DNA from: Litorimonas taeanensis
GTDB taxonomy: Bacteria; Pseudomonadota; Alphaproteobacteria; Caulobacterales; Maricaulaceae
DNA length: 64,000 nt
Direction of reading: 5' to 3'
NCBI RefSeq assembly: GCF_003634015.1
Contig: NZ_RBII01000001.1
Location: 558,001 to 622,000 of the forward strand
Shown here piece after piece: positions 7,368 to 15,934 of the stretch. Position 1 is the stretch's first letter; the number at the start of each line of letters is the position of its first letter. The translations under genes were made by a program, and so were the position numbers. The notes below the pieces were generated by a model. The model made no database searches and was not told the DNA's origin. It saw nothing but the letters and a program-made list of their open reading frames with translations.

Positions 7368-8537
7368 ATGACTGTGATCGACCAAGAATTAAAGAACAAG
7401 TTTTTTGAAGGTATGAGTTTTGCCGCTGCGACGGTAAATGTGATCACTTCAGATGGTCCGGCTGGGCGCGTCGGCCTAACAGTTTCCGCCATGTCCTCTG
7501 TTTCGGCGGATACGCCGCGTCCAACTTTGCTTGTGTGTATTAACGAAAATAGCGCTGCCGCTGCAAGCCTGCTTGAGAACGGTGTGTTTTGCGTGAACGT
7601 ACTTCATAATCATCAGTCTTATATTTCCGATGTATTTGCCGGGCGGTACAAAGACACAGTTGAAGACAAGTTTGAATGTTCAAAGTGGGCCATAGGCAAA
7701 ACCGGGTCCCCCAGAGTAGAAGACGGCCTTGTAGGATTTGATTGCGAAATAACATCAACGGTAAAAGTTGGCACACATCATGTTATTTTCGGCGAGGTCG
7801 TTGAAATTTCGGTCGCTGAAAAAGGGTCGGCCTTGATCTATGCTAACCGCGCTTATGGGTCATCACAACCGATTGTCGTACCCAATACTGATAAATCCAA
7901 CGACATTTCCATAACTAAGCCTCTAGCCGTCGGATGTTTTCATACATTCGCTCCCTTTTTTGTACCTGAACTTGTCGAAGATCTTACGCGGGATGGAGAC
8001 GGGCTTTCAGTTGAACTAATTGAAGGGGATAATAAACGCGTGAAAGATGCATTATTGTCTGGAGAAATCGAAATTGGACTTCTCTATGACTTTGATTTGC
8101 CGGAGAGTTTAGAAACGACACTGCTGTCAACGCTGACCCCTTATGTACTTCTCGCCGAGGATCATCCTCTTGCGAATAACACAGTTATTCGAAATGAAGA
8201 TTTGCATGAACAGCCTATGATCTCCATTGCCGAAGATACGAGCCGAGATCAGTTGGAGGGAGTTTTACGCTCACGAGGGATAGAGCCAAAAGTTATATTC
8301 AGAGCCGCCTCATTTGAAATGATGCGAGGTATGGTTGGTCACGGCTTGGGCTTTGCCATCGCGATGACTCAAACCGGACCATCGCGCAGCTATGATGGTA
8401 AACCTTTGATCTCAAGACCCTTGGCAGACCCGTTGCCTAGTCACTCTATTGTTCTCGCCAAGCGCCGTGACGCGACTCTATCAGATGCTGCGTCACAGGT
8501 GATGCAGAAAGCTTACTCCTCTGCCGCTTGGGCTTAG
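7368..8537 (+). CDS. Flavin reductase fused to a LysR-type effector-binding domain
   Basis: Residues about 10-165 form a flavin reductase domain of the HpaC/FRP type (FAAATVNVITSDG, GLTVSAMSSVSADTPRPTLL, NENSAAAASLLENG, HHVIFGEVV). After a short linker, residues about 180-385 match a LysR substrate-binding domain: PYVLLAEDHPLA is the usual LAxxHPLA signature and VGHGLGFAIAM the usual late one. The LysR helix-turn-helix is absent. The reductase should supply reduced flavin to the upstream monooxygenase. By analogy with the HPA hydroxylase reductase of Acinetobacter, which carries a MarR-like effector domain, the C-terminal half may sense the substrate and switch the reductase on. That role is inference. 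Confidence 0.8.
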   Translation: MTVIDQELKNKFFEGMSFAAATVNVITSDGPAGRVGLTVSAMSSVSADTPRPTLLVCINENSAAAASLLENGVFCVNVLHNHQSYISDVFAGRYKDTVEDKFECSKWAIGKTGSPRVEDGLVGFDCEITSTVKVGTHHVIFGEVVEISVAEKGSALIYANRAYGSSQPIVVPNTDKSNDISITKPLAVGCFHTFAPFFVPELVEDLTRDGDGLSVELIEGDNKRVKDALLSGEIEIGLLYDFDLPESLETTLLSTLTPYVLLAEDHPLANNTVIRNEDLHEQPMISIAEDTSRDQLEGVLRSRGIEPKVIFRAASFEMMRGMVGHGLGFAIAMTQTGPSRSYDGKPLISRPLADPLPSHSIVLAKRRDATLSDAASQVMQKAYSSAAWA

Positions 8538-8558
8538 CCGCCAATTTAGGCTAAGCTT

Positions 8559-9359
8559 ATGCCCGAAGAACCACAGGATATTTTAAAGGCGATTGCTGCC
8601 TATAAGCGCGAAGAAGTTCGCGAGCTTAAACGCACGACATCAATTGATCGTCTCACATCTATAGCAAGATTTCAAAAGCCGGCGCTCGGATTTGCGGATC
8701 ATTTAAAAAAAATTTCGAGACTACGTCCTGCTATTATAGCAGAGGTTAAAAAGGCAAGCCCTTCTAAGAGTGTTATTCGTCATGATTTTGACCCCGTTGC
8801 GATAGCTGAAGGCTATGCGGAGGGAGGGGCGGCTTGCCTCTCCGTGTTGACTGATGGACCCAGTTTTCAAGGAAGTGTCGAGATATTTAAGAGTGTTAGG
8901 CGTGTTTCCAAACTCCCAATGTTGCGAAAAGATTTTATCCTCGACCCTATTCAGGTATTAGAAAGTCGCGGGATGGGAGCTGATGCAATCTTGGTTATTA
9001 TGGCTATGCTTGATGACAGGGCTGTCCGGCAAATTATGTTCCTCGCAGATGAGTTGGGAATGGATGTGTTGGTGGAAACCCATACAGCAGAAGAAATTCA
9101 ACGAGCTTTAAATGTTGGAGCAAGGATAATCGGGATTAATAATCGAAATTTGAAAACATTTGAAACGACCTTAGATAACTTTGATAAACTTTCATCTTTG
9201 GTACCCGCAACCATGCCCCTGATCGCAGAATCTGGAATCTCATCCCGGGGTGATATTCAGTTTTTAACAAGATTAGGCGCAACAGGATTTCTAATAGGCG
9301 AAAGCTTAATGCGCCGCGAGAATGTTGAAATTGGAGCACGATATTTGTCAGGCGCGTAG
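8559..9359 (+). CDS. trpC: Indole-3-glycerol phosphate synthase
   Basis: A complete 266-residue TIM-barrel enzyme. All main motifs are present: IAEVKKASPSKSVIR, GGAACLSVLTD, MLRKDFILDPIQVLESR, GINNRNLKTFE, IAESGISSRGD and TGFLIGESLMRR. The catalytic Lys and Glu residues therefore look intact. It should convert CdRP to indole-3-glycerol phosphate in tryptophan synthesis. The place is odd: it is alone, without trpA, B, D or F, and directly follows the monooxygenase and reductase genes. It may be an extra copy serving the catabolic cluster or a displaced biosynthetic gene. No strong ribosome-binding site is seen before the ATG. Confidence 0.9.
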   Translation: MPEEPQDILKAIAAYKREEVRELKRTTSIDRLTSIARFQKPALGFADHLKKISRLRPAIIAEVKKASPSKSVIRHDFDPVAIAEGYAEGGAACLSVLTDGPSFQGSVEIFKSVRRVSKLPMLRKDFILDPIQVLESRGMGADAILVIMAMLDDRAVRQIMFLADELGMDVLVETHTAEEIQRALNVGARIIGINNRNLKTFETTLDNFDKLSSLVPATMPLIAESGISSRGDIQFLTRLGATGFLIGESLMRRENVEIGARYLSGA

Positions 9360-9423
9360 TGGCCTTGGCTTGCAAAGATAATTGCTAATCTAATCTCCTT
9401 TGCATTGTATAATACATTTACAT

Positions 9424-9446
9424 TTGACATACATGAATAATCATGT
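9424..9446 (+). promoter_or_regulatory. Promoter -35 box with the palindromic operator, aldehyde dehydrogenase operon
   Basis: TTGACA at 9424-9429 is followed at 9431-9446 by ACATGAATAATCATGT, a perfect palindrome (ACATGA-ATAA-TCATGT). It is the best copy of the motif shared with 6110-6125 and 13241-13256 and lies about 80 bp before the aldehyde dehydrogenase start. A clear -10 after it is not evident; an alternative TATAAT lies upstream at 9408-9413. Confidence 0.6.
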
Positions 9447-9524
9447 TTTTTAGAGTTAATCAAAAGCTCTTCTTCGACTGCGCCTGATAGGGAGTAGATC
9501 CAATATTATAATAGGGGAATACAG

Positions 9525-10931
9525 ATGGAATATCAGATGATCATCGGAGGTGAGGCCATCACGTCCAAAAATTTTTTTGAAGTTAAAGATCCAGCAACTG
9601 GGGAACTTGTAGGAAAATGTCCTATAGCCGAGAAAGGAGATCTGGACGCCGCTGTTGAGGCGGCTCGCGCTGCCTTTCCGGCATGGAGTGGATTGCCTGA
9701 TGAAGAACGCCAAGGGCTTTGTCATGCTATTGGTCAGGTTATTGAAGATAATGCTGAGGACCTCGCAAAGCTATTGACACGCGAGCATGGCAAACCGCTC
9801 AATGGGATTGGATCGCGTTTTGAAATGCAGGGCTGTGCAGGGTGGTCGCATTACACAGCAGAACTTAAGCTCCCGGTGGAAGTATTGCAGGATAATGAGG
9901 AAGGCCGGGTTGAAATGCACCGGAAACCTATAGGCGTAGTTGGCTCCATATTACCCTGGAACTGGCCGTTACTTATTGCAATTTGGCATATATTACCCGC
10001 GTTAAGAGCTGGGAATACGGTTGTTATGAAACCTTCGTCCTACACGTCATTGTCGACATTAAAGATGGTCGAAGTCATCAACACTGTTTTACCCAAAGGC
10101 GTGTTAAACATCGTTACGGGTAAAGGCGGCCTTGGAGCGTGGATGAGTGAACATCCTGGAATTGATAAAATTTCCTTCACCGGTTCGACACCGACAGGTC
10201 AAAAAATTATGAATGCGGCCTCTCAAACATTGAAGCGTTTGACCTTGGAGCTTGGCGGGAATGACGCCGGGATTGTTCTACCTGATGCCAATCCTTCAGA
10301 GATTGCGGAAAGCCTTTTTTGGGGTGCCTTTATCAATAATGGACAAACCTGCGCGGCATTAAAAAGACTTTATGTTCACGACAGTATCTATGATGAAGTT
10401 TGTGAGGAACTCACAAACTTTACGAAAAATATTCCTGTCGGTAATGGGCTGGATGAAAACAATATTATCGGGCCGGTGCAAAATGAGATGCAATATAATA
10501 TTGTTCGGCGTCTTGTAGATGATGCCGTGTCTGCAGGCGCGAGGGTGCTTGTTGGGGCTGATCCAGTCGCGGGTCCAGGGTATTTTTATCCGCTAACATT
10601 GTTAGCGGACGTCACAGATGACATGGATGTCTGTCGGGAAGAACAGTTTGGCCCGGTATTGCCAATTATGCGCTATTCCGATGTCGAAGACGCTCTAAGT
10701 CGCGCGAATGACTCAGAGGTGGGTCTAGGCGGCTCTGTCTGGACAAATGATAAGGCGAAGGCTGCAGCTATAGCGTGCCGCATGGAATGCGGCAGTGTCT
10801 GGATTAATTCTCATGGCATGATTCAACCTGACGTGCCTTTTGGCGGCGTGAAGAAGTCTGGGCTCGGTGTTATGTTCGGAATTGAGGGCCTAAAAGAATT
10901 AACCACAGTTCAGTCGATATACGGTCTTTAA
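9525..10931 (+). CDS. NAD(P)-dependent aldehyde dehydrogenase
   Basis: A full-length 468-residue member of the aldehyde dehydrogenase superfamily. Visible motifs: GSILPWNWPLL in the cofactor fold, VVMKPSSYTSLS, FTGSTPTGQKIM, the general base Glu in LELGGNDAG, the nucleophile Cys in NNGQTCAALKR, and EEQFGPVLPIM. It should oxidise an aldehyde to the acid. In this cluster a natural source is the aldehyde made by the amine-oxidation operon at 15935-18822. It is first in a two-gene operon with the MFS transporter and has its own promoter with the shared operator. A GGGGA site lies 8 bp before the ATG. Confidence 0.92.
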   Translation: MEYQMIIGGEAITSKNFFEVKDPATGELVGKCPIAEKGDLDAAVEAARAAFPAWSGLPDEERQGLCHAIGQVIEDNAEDLAKLLTREHGKPLNGIGSRFEMQGCAGWSHYTAELKLPVEVLQDNEEGRVEMHRKPIGVVGSILPWNWPLLIAIWHILPALRAGNTVVMKPSSYTSLSTLKMVEVINTVLPKGVLNIVTGKGGLGAWMSEHPGIDKISFTGSTPTGQKIMNAASQTLKRLTLELGGNDAGIVLPDANPSEIAESLFWGAFINNGQTCAALKRLYVHDSIYDEVCEELTNFTKNIPVGNGLDENNIIGPVQNEMQYNIVRRLVDDAVSAGARVLVGADPVAGPGYFYPLTLLADVTDDMDVCREEQFGPVLPIMRYSDVEDALSRANDSEVGLGGSVWTNDKAKAAAIACRMECGSVWINSHGMIQPDVPFGGVKKSGLGVMFGIEGLKELTTVQSIYGL

Positions 10932-10977
10932 TGGTCGGAATGTTTCATTTTAAACTGCTAACCTAAAGGGAGACCTT

Positions 10978-12162
10978 ATGAGTAATGATAGAAACCCTAT
11001 AGACCGTATGTCGGTTTACGTTGCGGTTGGTTTCTTATCTGGAATCGGCATTTTGATTTCAACAACCATGCCGATGGTTATTGGTAGTTTGATTGAAAGT
11101 TTGAGCTTTAGTGAGTCTCAAGCAGGTGATTTAGTCGCGATTTTTAGTCTCACATTTACAGCAATTGCTGTGGCTTCACTTCTTTTTATCCGCCGCGTAA
11201 ATTGGAAAGTTACTGCGCTCGTCATGTCGGCCATCTGCGCCATGTCTCTATTCGCTGTGACTTTAACACCGCAATATCAAACCCTCATTCTGGTGTTTGG
11301 AATTATGGGACTCGGAATGGGCGGGTTATATGCTTTGGGAATGACGATTTTAGGAGATAGCTCTAACCCTGACAAAGCGTTCGGGCTTAAACTCGGCTAC
11401 GAGTCAATGCCTGCAATCATTGCACTCTTTGCCTTACCGGTTTTGGTTATTCCAGAATATGGTCTAAAAGGTATGATGTATGCCATGGCAGCAATGGCTG
11501 TAATTGTCGCGCCGCTCAGTTTCCTCATACCCTCAACCGGGGTGAAGGGTAGTCAGGCTGGGTTATCAAATACATCCGACATGGCCCTGCAGCCGAACAA
11601 GACTTCCGCTAGCTCTTTAGGATTATCAATCATAACATTACTCGCGAGTATTATTTTCTTTAGTGGGGTTATCGCGACTTGGGCTTTTCTAGAAGTAATA
11701 GGAGGCGTTAAAAGTTTGGCCGTAGAAAAGGTGGGAGTTGTCCTCGCATTGGGAATGGTATCGGCAACAATAGGGGCTTTTGTAGCGGCTGCCCTAGGGA
11801 ACAAGATGGGTCGTTACAATCCGATGATAGCCATTATCGTTCTGAATGCTCTAAGCTTGGTCCTGATCTGGCAATCTGCCACTATTTTTACATTCGCATT
11901 GGGCGCGATATTATTTACATTCTGTATCAATTATGGATTGGCTTATTTTTTTGGGTTGAGCGCAGAAATCGATATCAGTGGGCGTTTTGTCGCTTTATCA
12001 GCAACAACGCTTTCACTTGGAGGCGTCATCGGTCCAGCTATTGCAGGACGCTTGATTGAGGGATCTGGATTTGGGGCCGTTCTGAGCTTCTCAGCTCTAT
12101 GTGCTGTATTATCTTTAACGCTCTATATGGTTGTTGTGCATCTTTCGCGATATAAAGTTTAG
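10978..12162 (+). CDS. MFS transporter
   Basis: The 394-residue protein has twelve predicted membrane helices and a central charged loop at about residues 180-210 (STGVKGSQAGLSNTSD and following). Helix 4 carries GIMGLGMGGLYALGMTILGD. Its fold is that of small MFS exporters/importers (DHA/YbfB-like); I cannot name the substrate. It lies 46 bp after the aldehyde dehydrogenase and shares its promoter. An AAGGGAG ribosome site precedes the ATG. With the aromatic-acid transporter gene broken, this may now be the only inner-membrane carrier of the cluster. Confidence 0.85.
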   Translation: MSNDRNPIDRMSVYVAVGFLSGIGILISTTMPMVIGSLIESLSFSESQAGDLVAIFSLTFTAIAVASLLFIRRVNWKVTALVMSAICAMSLFAVTLTPQYQTLILVFGIMGLGMGGLYALGMTILGDSSNPDKAFGLKLGYESMPAIIALFALPVLVIPEYGLKGMMYAMAAMAVIVAPLSFLIPSTGVKGSQAGLSNTSDMALQPNKTSASSLGLSIITLLASIIFFSGVIATWAFLEVIGGVKSLAVEKVGVVLALGMVSATIGAFVAAALGNKMGRYNPMIAIIVLNALSLVLIWQSATIFTFALGAILFTFCINYGLAYFFGLSAEIDISGRFVALSATTLSLGGVIGPAIAGRLIEGSGFGAVLSFSALCAVLSLTLYMVVVHLSRYKV

Positions 12163-12186
12163 TCCATTTTTCAGGTTTGAAGGCGC

Positions 12187-13215
12187 TTATTTTGAAAGAT
12201 GAGCCTTCCTAAACTTTATAGGTGTTTGTCCTGTTTCTTTACGAAAAGCTCGTGTGAAACTGGCTGTTTCGGAATAGCCGAGCTTTTGCGCAATTTGCAA
12301 AACATTCATTTTTGTTTCCGTCAAAAGCCGCCGAGAAATAGCGATGCGTTTTTTTTGTAACAATTCGCGAAAAGATGTTCCTTCGTCCTTCAAGCGGCGA
12401 CGGACTGTGATTTCCGTAAGTCCCAATCTTCCCGAAACGTAAGATAAATTGGCATTATTATATTCTATGGCATGAGGTAAAATCTGTTCGATATTCTCCA
12501 CAAATGTTGTTGTTCTCTGTGTGTTATGTTCCAATAACTGTAAGTAGTGCTCCAGAAGGGGAATAAGGTTTTGATCGAATTTGGCGGATCCTTTCTTCAA
12601 GTCTTCGGGATTTAGAACAATTGCATTGATATCTTGCTCGAAGAAAACAGGGCAATCAAAATGGATTTCATACAAATCGCCCTTAACAGGTTTGGCATGT
12701 TCAAAATAGATCTCTTTAGGGCGGTAATCTTTGCCAATATAAGTTCTAAGCAAGCTGTTGACATAACCAATCGAAAATTCGACATCCTGTCGGCGCGGGG
12801 TAATTCTTTCATCTGTAATGACATATTTTAAGGTGGGCTGACGTTCACGCTCAAAAATCAATTGTGTGACTTCTTGAATGGTTGAAACGCTTTTTGAGTA
12901 ATATTCAATGGCAGCCTCTAAGTTCGGGGAAGACAGAAAGATAAATCCAACCGCTCCAATAAGTTCAGGCCCCATGACTTTTGAAGTCTTTAAACCAAAT
13001 GCAGGAGAATGCGTGACACGTGATAAACGTTCGAACATCCTCATGTAACTATTGAGCGGAATATCTGCGCTGTAATCATTGAGATCTTCAATTACGAGGC
13101 CCTCATCTTTTAAAATTTGTTTTTGCTTAACCGGGCTAATGTTTGCGTGGCTAAGAATTTGCCTGAAAATTCGAGCACGAATAAACGGCCGTTTCACTGC
13201 GTTCGGTGATGTCAC
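12187..13215 (-). CDS. AraC-family transcriptional regulator with arabinose-binding-like N-domain
   Basis: The 342-residue protein has a helical sensor domain at about 20-210 (PF12625-like, as in OruR-type regulators) and a C-terminal AraC helix-turn-helix pair (VSGRLGLTEITVRRRLKDEG and IAQKLGYSETASFTRAFRKE). It starts at GTG with a good AGGAG site. It lies between two catabolic operons and is divergent from the TonB receptor gene. Its upstream region holds one of the three ACATGA-N4-TCATGT sites, which makes it the prime candidate for binding that motif and controlling the monooxygenase, aldehyde dehydrogenase and receptor units. Confidence 0.88.
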   Translation of the reverse strand: MTSPNAVKRPFIRARIFRQILSHANISPVKQKQILKDEGLVIEDLNDYSADIPLNSYMRMFERLSRVTHSPAFGLKTSKVMGPELIGAVGFIFLSSPNLEAAIEYYSKSVSTIQEVTQLIFERERQPTLKYVITDERITPRRQDVEFSIGYVNSLLRTYIGKDYRPKEIYFEHAKPVKGDLYEIHFDCPVFFEQDINAIVLNPEDLKKGSAKFDQNLIPLLEHYLQLLEHNTQRTTTFVENIEQILPHAIEYNNANLSYVSGRLGLTEITVRRRLKDEGTSFRELLQKKRIAISRRLLTETKMNVLQIAQKLGYSETASFTRAFRKETGQTPIKFRKAHLSK

Positions 13216-13240
13216 AATACTTTACTCCTGACATATATTT

Positions 13241-13256
13241 ATATGAAAAGTCATGT
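13241..13256. promoter_or_regulatory. Palindromic operator between the AraC regulator and the TonB receptor gene
   Basis: ATATGAAAAGTCATGT is a third copy of the shared inverted-repeat motif, with one arm mismatch. It lies 26 bp upstream of the regulator start (minus strand) and 98 bp upstream of the receptor start (plus strand), so it could serve autoregulation and receptor control together. Confidence 0.55.
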
Positions 13257-13353
13257 AAAGGCAATAAAATGCCAAAAAAATGACTGAATATATCAATTAT
13301 AATTCTGCCAAAGAACTATTAGTTAAGGAAATATAATCAAAGGGGTATACTTA

Positions 13354-15744
13354 ATGACCAAAACATTCAAACTCGGCATTTCATTACTAGCTCTATCTTA
13401 TGCTTCCTCAGGAACAACGGCTTACGCGCAATTGACCGATGAAATTGTTGTTACGGCCACGAAAAAATCTACAAATTTACAAGAAACAGCTGTATCTGTG
13501 ACAGCCTATACAGGTGAGGCAATTCAAAAATTAGGTCTTGAGAATAGTGTTAGTCTTGCGGCGCAGACACCGGGTTTGAATGTTGGCACACCGGTAGGTG
13601 AGGGCAATAACCCGTCATTCACACTCCGAGGCGTCGGTCTGAATGACTTTAATGACAATAATGAGGGGCCAATCGCCGTTTACACCGATGAGGTGTATAA
13701 CGCGGCGCTCCCGGGCCTGACATTCCAGCTATTTGACGTTGATCGTGTCGAGGTTCTTAGAGGTCCTCAGGGTACGCTTTATGGACGCAATGCCACTGGC
13801 GGCTTGCTGCATTTTATTTCGAAACGTGGCGGCGATGAATTCGAGGCTGACATTCGTGCTCAATATGGCAGATTCAACTCGATAGAGCTTGAAGGTGGTT
13901 TTGGTGGTCCAATTTCTGATGCAGGGCATTATAGAATTGCCGGTAAGTTGAGTAATTCCGATGGTTATGTCGAAAACCGTATAGGTAATGACTCCAATGA
14001 GAATGGAAGTTATACAGTTCGAGGTATTGTTGATTTCGATATTGAAGAAAACGCTAATCTTGAATTTAAACTAGATTACTCAAACGCTGATACCCGAGCG
14101 CCTTATTACCAACATACGAGTCTTGGCTTTCCAATCGGTGTTGGGGTCGAGGGGCCGGAATTTGGTCCTGATCGTTTTCGTTATGAAGATACGGACGGCG
14201 ATAATTTTGCCGGAGATTATGACAATGATGATATCTCGCTGGAAATCGAAGCCTGGGGCGCATCGGCTAATTTAGATTGGGATATTGGCGGCATTCAGCT
14301 GACAAATATCGCCGCCTATAGAGAAGTTGATAAGTTTCATGCTGAAGAAGCAGATACGGGACCGTTTCGCGGCCTTGTGCCAACCTTCCAGTCGCAAAGC
14401 TCGCAGTTTTCTAATGAATTCAGACTCTCTGGAGACACAGGCCCTCTGAGTTGGGTAGCCGGCGCGTATTACATTAACACCACCGTCGATGGTCAACTTG
14501 ATCTCGACATCAATGATAGAGGTCCAGGCTTCGCAGAGTTCTTGCAGTTTTTAACCGATGTAGGTGATCCGACAGGATTACCAACGGCAGATATCTTGGG
14601 TTTCCATGGCACATCCTTCGCTGATTTTGCTCCCGATGATCTCGTTCGTTTTTTGACCTATGATATTGACTACACTCAAAATACCGACTCTATCTCAGTC
14701 TTCGGGAACGTTGAATATGATTTGTCTGACAAGCTCCAACTCGTCGTGGGCGGAAGATATTCAAATGAAAGCCGGGATATCGAATATGTAAATCAATTCG
14801 CAGATGGGCCTCTAGGCGGCGGTATAATTAATACCTTCTTTGGAACCTTTTTGGAGGCTCCCAGCTTTTTCGACTTTTCATCGGGTGGCGGCTCCATCAA
14901 TTTGTTTACTTTCGAATTTGATGAAGTCGGTGACCTTAATCAAATAGATGATGATGATTTTTCAGGCACTATTGGCTTGAACTACACACTCGAAGACGGG
15001 ACATTGTTATATGCCAAGGTCGCTCAAGGGTTTAAGAGTGGGGGTTTTAATGCTGGATTTCTTGACTTCACCGATGGTGTGACTGTTCAGGATATTGCTT
15101 ATGACGCAGAAAAACTGACTTCCTATGAAGGCGGCGTTAAATGGACATCGGCAGGCGGTAATGTGCGCGCCAATGTCAGTGCTTTCTACTATGACTATAA
15201 GAACTATCAGGCTTTGACGTTTGCGGGCCTATCTCAGTTTATCCAAAACTCAGACGCCACATTCTATGGCGGTGAAGCTGAAATAGGAGCGACCTTGACG
15301 GACGGATTTACTGTGCAGCTCGGCGCGAGCTATGTTGATACAAGTGTTGATCAAGTCGGTGTGCGGCAGGGTGATGGTTCTGTAGTGTCTATTCAGGACG
15401 TATCGACAGTTCTTGCGCCCGAATTTACTGCAAATGGTATCGCGCGTTACGAAACCAAAATCGGCAGTGGTGTTGGCAGTCTTCAGGTGAGCTTTAATCA
15501 TCAAGGAAACCATTTCTTTAATTTGCAAAATACAAACCAAGAAGATGCCTATACGCTTTTCGATGCGCGCGCTGGCTATGCTTTCGGCGCGGATGAGAAC
15601 ATGGAACTCTACATATTTGGGAAAAATCTCACGGATAAAGAGTATCGCGTTTATAGCTTTAATTTTGCCGACGCCGCAGGTTTCCAACAAGAGTTTTACG
15701 GCCGCCCTCGTGAATATGGCGTTGGTTTAATTGCCAAATTCTAA
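13354..15744 (+). CDS. TonB-dependent outer-membrane receptor
   Basis: The 796-residue protein has a signal peptide (about 1-26, ending AYAQ) and a TonB box-like DEIVVTATKK. The plug domain has SVSLAAQTPGLNVG and VEVLRGPQGTLYGRNATGG. A long beta barrel ends in a terminal Phe (YGVGLIAKF), with GKNLTDKEYRVYSF near the end. It belongs to the large alphaproteobacterial class of receptors that import organic compounds, often not siderophores. It is divergent from the AraC regulator and shares the operator, so it probably brings the cluster's substrate through the outer membrane. An AAGGGG site precedes the ATG. Confidence 0.93.
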   Translation: MTKTFKLGISLLALSYASSGTTAYAQLTDEIVVTATKKSTNLQETAVSVTAYTGEAIQKLGLENSVSLAAQTPGLNVGTPVGEGNNPSFTLRGVGLNDFNDNNEGPIAVYTDEVYNAALPGLTFQLFDVDRVEVLRGPQGTLYGRNATGGLLHFISKRGGDEFEADIRAQYGRFNSIELEGGFGGPISDAGHYRIAGKLSNSDGYVENRIGNDSNENGSYTVRGIVDFDIEENANLEFKLDYSNADTRAPYYQHTSLGFPIGVGVEGPEFGPDRFRYEDTDGDNFAGDYDNDDISLEIEAWGASANLDWDIGGIQLTNIAAYREVDKFHAEEADTGPFRGLVPTFQSQSSQFSNEFRLSGDTGPLSWVAGAYYINTTVDGQLDLDINDRGPGFAEFLQFLTDVGDPTGLPTADILGFHGTSFADFAPDDLVRFLTYDIDYTQNTDSISVFGNVEYDLSDKLQLVVGGRYSNESRDIEYVNQFADGPLGGGIINTFFGTFLEAPSFFDFSSGGGSINLFTFEFDEVGDLNQIDDDDFSGTIGLNYTLEDGTLLYAKVAQGFKSGGFNAGFLDFTDGVTVQDIAYDAEKLTSYEGGVKWTSAGGNVRANVSAFYYDYKNYQALTFAGLSQFIQNSDATFYGGEAEIGATLTDGFTVQLGASYVDTSVDQVGVRQGDGSVVSIQDVSTVLAPEFTANGIARYETKIGSGVGSLQVSFNHQGNHFFNLQNTNQEDAYTLFDARAGYAFGADENMELYIFGKNLTDKEYRVYSFNFADAAGFQQEFYGRPREYGVGLIAKF

Positions 15745-15768
15745 GATGGCGCTTGGTTCAGTTTTGGT

Positions 15769-15797
15769 TGTGCGCGGAGCCGCTGTTTCCGCGCACA
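15769..15797 (+). terminator. Hairpin after the TonB receptor gene
   Basis: TGTGCGCGGA (15769-15778) pairs perfectly with TCCGCGCACA (15788-15797) across a 9-base loop, 25 bp after the receptor stop codon. There is no U-tract, so it may be a transcript-end or stability hairpin and not a classical intrinsic terminator. Confidence 0.5.
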
Positions 15798-15882
15798 GTT
15801 AACAAGCGAATTGGAATGCTGAACCCTTCAATAGGGTGCCACCTAATCGCTTAACATTGAATATAATACGCACTTAAGGCGT

Positions 15883-15923
15883 CATTCTTGACGGTTAGAG
15901 AACAGGTTAAACCATCAAGAATG
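15883..15923 (+). promoter_or_regulatory. Long inverted repeat in the leader of the amine-oxidation operon
   Basis: CATTCTTGACGGTT (15883-15896) and AACCATCAAGAATG (15910-15923) form a 14-bp stem with one mismatch and a 13-base loop. It ends just before the GGGGAG ribosome site of the next gene. It could be a dyad operator for the AraC-type regulator at 18858 or an RNA hairpin that limits translation. No U-tract follows. Confidence 0.5.
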
Positions 15924-15934
15924 GGGAGAATACT

